Positions 5,948-9,911 of a stretch of DNA of 9,911 nucleotides are shown here, piece after piece. The translations under genes and the position numbers were made by a program. Source of the stretch: an uncultured Bacilli bacterium (GTDB lineage: Bacteria; Bacillota_I; Bacilli_A; RF39; UBA660); the NCBI GenBank assembly GCA_944332505.1, contig CALVKC010000037.1, positions 1-9,911 of the forward strand, written 5' to 3'. The notes beneath the pieces were generated by a model, which worked only from the letters and a program-made list of their open reading frames with translations, was not told the DNA's origin and made no database searches. How positions within the stretch are numbered: position 1 is the stretch's first letter; each line of letters starts with the position of its first letter.

Positions 5948-7564
5948 TTAATCACCTTCTAAAATACTAATAATATTTGGTTGAATTTGTTTTTTACGTG
6001 ATACAATTTTTGGTAAAAACATTCCTTGATGAATACTTTTTAATCCAAAACTATCTTTTATTATATTAGCAGCAGCATCATTATATAAAACATATGAACC
6101 ATTTTTAATAATATCAGTAATAAATATAGTAACTATTGTATAATTTAAAGAAACCATTTCATTTAATTTAGCAATATATTCTTCTTTATTATTTTCAATT
6201 GCTTCAATATCCATAGTCATTATTTGACTAATACCCAATAATTTATCACCAACAACATATGATTTAAAGTCAGTTTTTATCAATTCTTCAACAGTTTTAC
6301 CTTCGATAGAACTTGCTGCTTTTAACATTTCTATCCCATATTTATCTATATCCAATTTTGCAATACTAGCAAGTTTAATTGCTGCAAAACGATCATCTTC
6401 AGTAGTTGTTGGACTAGTAAGTAATAATGTATCAGAAAGTATAGCAGAAAGCATTAAACCTGCAATATCTTTAGGTATTGTAACTTTTGCTTCTTTATAC
6501 ATATCATAAATCATAGTTGAAGTACAACCAACAGGTTTACTCCTAAAATTAATTGGTAAAGTTGTCCCTAATGCCCCTAGATTATGATGATCTATTATTT
6601 CTAATATATCTGCTTCATCTAAACCATCAACAGATTGAGCAAAATTATTATGGTCAATTAATATAACTTTTTGTTTTTCATAATCATTTGGTCCAGTTAA
6701 TTTAATTAAACCTAAACATTCACCTTTATTATTAATAACTGGATAATTAGAATGATTTACTCTATGAGCCATATTTCTAAAATCAGTATAATAATCTTCA
6801 TTATTAACAGTTACAGGATTTCTATTCAAATTAATACTTTTAATAAAATTACTTAATAATATTTTATTAGCAATTTGAAAACTATCATATTCTGAAGCTA
6901 TAATATTAACTTTATTTTTTTCAGCTTTTTTAATAATCTTTTTATCAACATTAACATTTAATGGCAATATAATTAGTTTTACTTTAGAATCAATAGCAAA
7001 ATTTAATACTTTATATCTATCTCCAACTACCAAAATATCTCTTGAAGATAAATTAATAGTTGATTCAATAGTTTTACTTTGTAAACCTGCAATTAAAATA
7101 TCACCACTTATTAAATCATCACATTTAACTATTACTTTAGCATCTAAAGTTTCAATAATATTATTCATAGTAGTATTTACTATTTCTTTATTACCATTAA
7201 TTAAATATTTAGCAATTTCTTTTAAAGTAACATATCCTGTTAATTTCTTTTTATCATCTATAAGTGGTATAGCAGTAATATTTTGTCTTTGCATTATTTT
7301 AAAAGCATCATTTATAGATTCTTCTTCAAATATATATGCTTTCTTATCATATTTTATATTTTTAATTCTTACCCTAACATCATTTAAATAACTAGGTACT
7401 GGTATATTAAAATATTTTAAAACAAATTTAGTTTCATTATTTATGTTACCTAACACTTTAGGAACAGTTTTATCCCCTTGTTCATTTTTCAAATATGATA
7501 AAGCTATACTAGAACACACACTATCTGTATCTGGATTTTTATGTCCAAAAATAAATGTTGTCAT
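5948..7564 (-). CDS. Mn-dependent family II inorganic pyrophosphatase with CBS and DRTGG domains
   Basis: Hydrolyses pyrophosphate to two phosphates in the cytoplasm, pulling biosynthetic reactions forward. At 538 residues it matches the long CBS-PPase class rather than the roughly 310-residue plain enzyme. The DHH catalytic part is split: GHKNPDTDS (7-15; His8, Asp12, Asp14) at the N-terminus, then a regulatory insert, then IDHNNFAQS (303-311; Asp304), IIDHHN (323-328; His326, His327), LSDT (Asp378) and the DHHA2 end with SRKKQ (522-526; Arg523, Lys524). The insert reads as CBS1 (about 67-130), DRTGG-like (about 135-240) and CBS2 (about 245-290). In characterised CBS-PPases the CBS pair binds adenine nucleotides, with AMP and ADP inhibiting, and DRTGG-bearing members are activated by diadenosine polyphosphates. 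All catalytic residues appear present. ATG is preceded by AGAGGT. Confidence 0.95.
   Translation of the reverse strand: MTTFIFGHKNPDTDSVCSSIALSYLKNEQGDKTVPKVLGNINNETKFVLKYFNIPVPSYLNDVRVRIKNIKYDKKAYIFEEESINDAFKIMQRQNITAIPLIDDKKKLTGYVTLKEIAKYLINGNKEIVNTTMNNIIETLDAKVIVKCDDLISGDILIAGLQSKTIESTINLSSRDILVVGDRYKVLNFAIDSKVKLIILPLNVNVDKKIIKKAEKNKVNIIASEYDSFQIANKILLSNFIKSINLNRNPVTVNNEDYYTDFRNMAHRVNHSNYPVINNKGECLGLIKLTGPNDYEKQKVILIDHNNFAQSVDGLDEADILEIIDHHNLGALGTTLPINFRSKPVGCTSTMIYDMYKEAKVTIPKDIAGLMLSAILSDTLLLTSPTTTEDDRFAAIKLASIAKLDIDKYGIEMLKAASSIEGKTVEELIKTDFKSYVVGDKLLGISQIMTMDIEAIENNKEEYIAKLNEMVSLNYTIVTIFITDIIKNGSYVLYNDAAANIIKDSFGLKSIHQGMFLPKIVSRKKQIQPNIISILEGD
5951..5957 (-). promoter_or_regulatory. 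Ribosome binding site for the TTG-started dehydrogenase gene
   Basis: AGGTGAT on the minus strand, inside the last codons of the pyrophosphatase gene. Only the TAA stop separates it from the TTG start at 5947-5945, so ribosomes ending one gene can restart on the next. Confidence 0.75.
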
Positions 7565-7585
7565 CTTACACCTCTTTACTCTTTG

Positions 7586-7614
7586 ATTTTATCATATTAT
7601 TAAATTTTTTTAAA
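7586..7614 (-). promoter_or_regulatory. Predicted promoter for the pyrophosphatase-dehydrogenase pair
   Basis: On the minus strand: TTTAAA (7614-7609), overlapping the uvrB stop codon, a 17-base spacer, then an extended -10 TGATAAAAT (7594-7586). The predicted start is near 7579, just before AGAGGT at 7575-7570. It suggests the pair is transcribed independently of uvrB, although read-through is also possible because I see no terminator in the 45-base gap. Confidence 0.5.
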
Positions 7615-9553
7615 TACCTTTCATTTCATAAATAATATTTCTAAGTTCAATTGCCCTTTCAAAATCCATTTTTGCAGCAGCAGCTTTCATTTCTTCTTCT
7701 AGACTAATAATCAACTTTTCTTTATCTTTCTTACTTATTTTCTTCTTATCATCTTTAACTATATCATTAGATATAATTTCTTTTATTTCTTTAGTTATTG
7801 TTTTTGGTACAATATTATGTTCTTTATTATATTTTTCTTGAACTTCTCTTCTTCTTTTAGTTTCTTTAATTGCTTCATCCATAGCATCACTAATTGTATC
7901 CGCATACATAATTACTTTACCAAATTCATTTCTAGCACATCTACCAATTGTTTGAATTAAACTTCTACTACTTCTTAAAAATCCTTGCTTATCTGCATCA
8001 AGAATGCAAATTAAACTAACTTCGGGAATATCTAATCCTTCCCTAAGTAAATTTATACCTACAACACAATCATAAACACCTAATCTTAAGTCTTGAATAA
8101 TTTTAAGTCGTTCTAATGTTTTAACCTCACTATGTAAATAAGCAACTTTAATATTTAACTCTTTTAAATAATTAGTTAACTCTTCACTCATTCTAATAGT
8201 TAAAGTAGTAATTAACACTCTTTCATTTTTACTTATTCTATCCCTAATTTCTGAAATAATATCATCAATTTGACCATTAGTTGGTCTAACTTCAATTAAT
8301 GGATCAAGTAAACCAGTTGGTCTAATTATTTGTTCAACATATTCCCCATTTGTTTTTTCTAATTCATAATCTCCTGGAGTTGCAGAAACATATATAGCCT
8401 GATTAATATGATCTTCAAATTCACTAAATGTTAAAGGTCGATTATCAAGAGCACTAGGAAGACGAAAACCATAATCTACTAAAGTTTGTTTTCTTTGCCT
8501 ATCCCCATTATACATCCCTCTTACTTGTGGTAAAGTCACATGTGATTCATCAACAATAAGTAAAAAATCTTTAGGAAAGAAATCTATTAAACAACTTGGA
8601 GTTTCTCCAGCATCTCTTAATGCCAAATGTCGTGAGTAGTTTTCAACTCCATTACAAAAACCTGTTTCTTTAAGCATTTCTATATCATAATTTGTTCTTT
8701 CTCTTAATCGCTGTTCTTCAATTAATTTATTTTCATTTTTTAACTCCTCTAAACGCAATTTTAATTCTTCTTCAATTCTTGATATTGCTTTATCCATTTT
8801 ATCTTTACTTGTAACAAAGTGTGATGCTGGTGATATAGTAATGCTTTTTTTATTGGCTTTTACTACTCCAGTTAAAGGATCAAATAAGGCTATTTCTTCA
8901 ACAATATCATCATCTAAACTAATTCTTATTCCAGCATCTTTTTCATTTACAGGAATAATATCAATATTATTTCCTCTTACTCTAAAAGTTCCCCGGTGGA
9001 AATCAAGTTCACTACGTTCATAAGTCATATCAATTAATCTATTTAATATTTTATTTCGACTTATCTTATCACCGATTGATAAAATAAGCATATTTTTTTC
9101 ATATTCTTCTTTTTCTCCAATACCATATATACAAGAAACTGATGCAACAACTATTACATCTTTATGATTAATTAATGCTGACGTTGCAGCATGTCTTAAT
9201 TCATCTATTTCATCATTAATTGATGCATCTTTTTCAATATAAGTATCACTACTTGGTACATATGCTTCTGGTTGATAATAATCATAATATGATACAAAAT
9301 ATTCAACATGATTTTCTGGGAAAAACTCTTTTAATTCGGCATATAACTGACCTGCTAAAGTTTTATTGTGTGCTAAAACAAGTGTTGGTTTGTTAACACT
9401 AGCAATAACATTAGCAATTGTAAAAGTTTTTCCTGTTCCTGTTGCCCCTAGTAAAACTTGTTCTTTTTGACCATTATTTATTCCTTCAACTAATTTTCTT
9501 ATAGCTTCTGGTTGATCTCCACTTGGCTTAAATTTTGATACTAATTTAAACAT
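7610..9553 (-). CDS. uvrB: UvrABC system protein B (excision nuclease helicase subunit)
   Basis: The damage-verification subunit of nucleotide excision repair: it is loaded by UvrA, inserts a beta-hairpin between strands at the lesion, then recruits UvrC for incision. It has 647 residues, close to the family's usual 650-670. Visible landmarks are the Walker A GATGTGKT (36-43), the hairpin [13 protein letters not shown] (88-100), DESH (335-338), [10 protein letters not shown] (388-397), and motif [11 protein letters not shown] (534-542, most often GRAARN). A Lys-rich linker (600-613) leads to a C-terminal UVR domain with [20 protein letters not shown] (619-638), which contacts UvrC. The start has a near-perfect AAGGAGGT at 9565-9558. 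uvrA often follows uvrB; here a pyrophosphatase gene follows instead, and uvrA and uvrC are not in the window. No SOS (LexA) box is evident upstream. Confidence 0.98.
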   Translation of the reverse strand: MFKLVSKFKPSGDQPEAIRKLVEGINNGQKEQVLLGATGTGKTFTIANVIASVNKPTLVLAHNKTLAGQLYAELKEFFPENHVEYFVSYYDYYQPEAYVPSSDTYIEKDASINDEIDELRHAATSALINHKDVIVVASVSCIYGIGEKEEYEKNMLILSIGDKISRNKILNRLIDMTYERSELDFHRGTFRVRGNNIDIIPVNEKDAGIRISLDDDIVEEIALFDPLTGVVKANKKSITISPASHFVTSKDKMDKAISRIEEELKLRLEELKNENKLIEEQRLRERTNYDIEMLKETGFCNGVENYSRHLALRDAGETPSCLIDFFPKDFLLIVDESHVTLPQVRGMYNGDRQRKQTLVDYGFRLPSALDNRPLTFSEFEDHINQAIYVSATPGDYELEKTNGEYVEQIIRPTGLLDPLIEVRPTNGQIDDIISEIRDRISKNERVLITTLTIRMSEELTNYLKELNIKVAYLHSEVKTLERLKIIQDLRLGVYDCVVGINLLREGLDIPEVSLICILDADKQGFLRSSRSLIQTIGRCARNEFGKVIMYADTISDAMDEAIKETKRRREVQEKYNKEHNIVPKTITKEIKEIISNDIVKDDKKKISKKDKEKLIISLEEEMKAAAAKMDFERAIELRNIIYEMKGI

Positions 9554-9574
9554 ATATACCTCCTTGACTAACTT

Positions 9575-9603
9575 ATTTTATCATTAAATAAAAATATAAA
9601 CAA
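9575..9603 (-). promoter_or_regulatory. Predicted promoter for uvrB
   Basis: On the minus strand: TTGTTT (9603-9598), a 17-base spacer and an extended -10 TGATAAAAT (9583-9575), the same nine bases as the pyrophosphatase promoter. Its -35 lies inside the downstream arm of the terminator of the preceding gene. Confidence 0.5.
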
Positions 9604-9625
9604 GCAACCTATTCTTGTTTATATT
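9590..9625 (-). terminator. Terminator of the threonylcarbamoyl-AMP synthase gene
   Basis: A perfect 12-bp inverted repeat (9593-9604 with 9614-9625) around a nine-base loop. On the minus strand it is followed by TTT, one A and more T residues (9592 onward). It lies about 20 bases past the stop codon at 9645. The stem has only two G-C pairs, so efficiency is uncertain. Confidence 0.65.
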
Positions 9626-9644
9626 ATTTATTATTTTTATATTA

Positions 9645-9911
9645 TTATTCTAAAGTTTTTTCTATATCTATTTTACTTATTTTACCCTCTCTTAAAATAT
9701 TAACTTTACCATCATTTAATTCGACAACTGTAGATGCAATTAAATCATTACTAATATTTCCTTTAATAAAAATATCAACGAAATCTTTTAAATCACTAAC
9801 TATTTCATTAAAATCAGCAATATTATTATCACCCGAAATATTAGCACTAGAAGTAGCTAATGGGTAATCTACTTTATTTAAAATAGTAAGAGCAATATTA
9901 TGATTAGGTAT
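9645..9911 (-). CDS. tsaC: Threonylcarbamoyl-AMP synthase, C-terminal part (TsaC/Sua5/YrdC family)
   Basis: The last 88 residues of a gene whose 5' part lies beyond the right edge. The family makes threonylcarbamoyl-AMP from threonine, bicarbonate and ATP, the first step of the t6A37 modification in tRNAs that read ANN codons. The visible part begins IPNHNIALTILNKVDYPLA and continues TSSANISG (20-27), matching the family's RxP...PLAxTSANxSG signature. It then has an aspartate-bearing VDIFIKGN segment (45-52) and STVVEL...VNILREGKIS (60-79), the conserved STVVD...LRxGxI end. The chain stops right after this, so it is the short YrdC/TsaC form without the extra C-terminal domain of Sua5. It ends with TAA at 9647-9645, followed by a hairpin terminator. 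Confidence 0.88.
   Translation of the reverse strand: MPNHNIALTILNKVDYPLATSSANISGDNNIADFNEIVSDLKDFVDIFIKGNISNDLIASTVVELNDGKVNILREGKISKIDIEKTLE

Noticed and set aside
8841..9023. A 60-codon open frame on the plus strand
   Set aside because: It lies entirely inside uvrB on the opposite strand, has no ribosome site or family likeness, and its composition is what the complement of uvrB gives.
9554..9610. A LexA/SOS box upstream of uvrB
   Set aside because: I looked for a CGAACN4GTTCG-like or similar palindrome near the promoter and saw none; the only inverted repeat is the terminator stem.
9554..9644. A small RNA or riboswitch in the gap between tsaC and uvrB
   Set aside because: The only structure visible is the hairpin explained as the tsaC terminator. 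The remaining sequence is simple AT-rich DNA with no conserved RNA motif I recognise.

Overview
The window is low-GC DNA, densely packed with short intergenic gaps. All eight visible stop codons are TAA, and tryptophan is encoded by TGG with no in-frame TGA, so the standard bacterial code fits. The gene content (family II CBS pyrophosphatase, peptidoglycan carboxypeptidase, Gram-positive style Shine-Dalgarno sites such as AAGGAGGT and AGGTGAT, TTG starts) suggests a Bacillota genome, probably an uncultured host-associated lineage in the Bacilli/Erysipelotrichia/RF39 range. The placement is inferred from protein style and base composition, not from a marker phylogeny.

Layout. Positions 1-1556 (minus) hold an exported surface-type protein and, directly downstream, the first 28 codons of a second gene whose 5' end is almost identical. 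Positions 1668-2624 (plus) hold a divergently transcribed short HExGH protein that looks like the catalytic half of an M3/PepF oligopeptidase. ffh, the SRP GTPase gene, follows on the minus strand (2641-3945). It is convergent with the peptidase gene and divergent from a membrane-anchored M15B D,D- or L,D-carboxypeptidase (4057-5160, plus). The rest is on the minus strand, in transcription order: the end of a threonylcarbamoyl-AMP synthase gene (9645-9911, 5' end off the window), uvrB (7610-9553), a CBS/DRTGG-type Mn-dependent inorganic pyrophosphatase (5948-7564), and a short-chain dehydrogenase (5192-5947) whose TTG start abuts the pyrophosphatase stop.

Most of the content is core housekeeping: protein targeting, nucleotide excision repair, tRNA t6A modification, pyrophosphate hydrolysis and wall trimming. 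The accessory part is the left end, with the tandem surface-protein genes and the truncated-looking metallopeptidase.

Six candidate promoters share one design: an extended -10 (TGnTAnnAT), five with a weak -35 exactly 17 bp upstream, placed so that the Shine-Dalgarno site lies only 6-12 nt beyond the -10 box. Both convergent junctions carry hairpin terminators that overlap the last codons of the minus-strand gene. I see no tRNA, rRNA, CRISPR array, insertion sequence or prophage gene, and no gene-free stretch longer than about 115 bases. I found no clear undescribed multi-gene system; the most interesting items are the tandem 5' duplication and the minimal M3-like peptidase.
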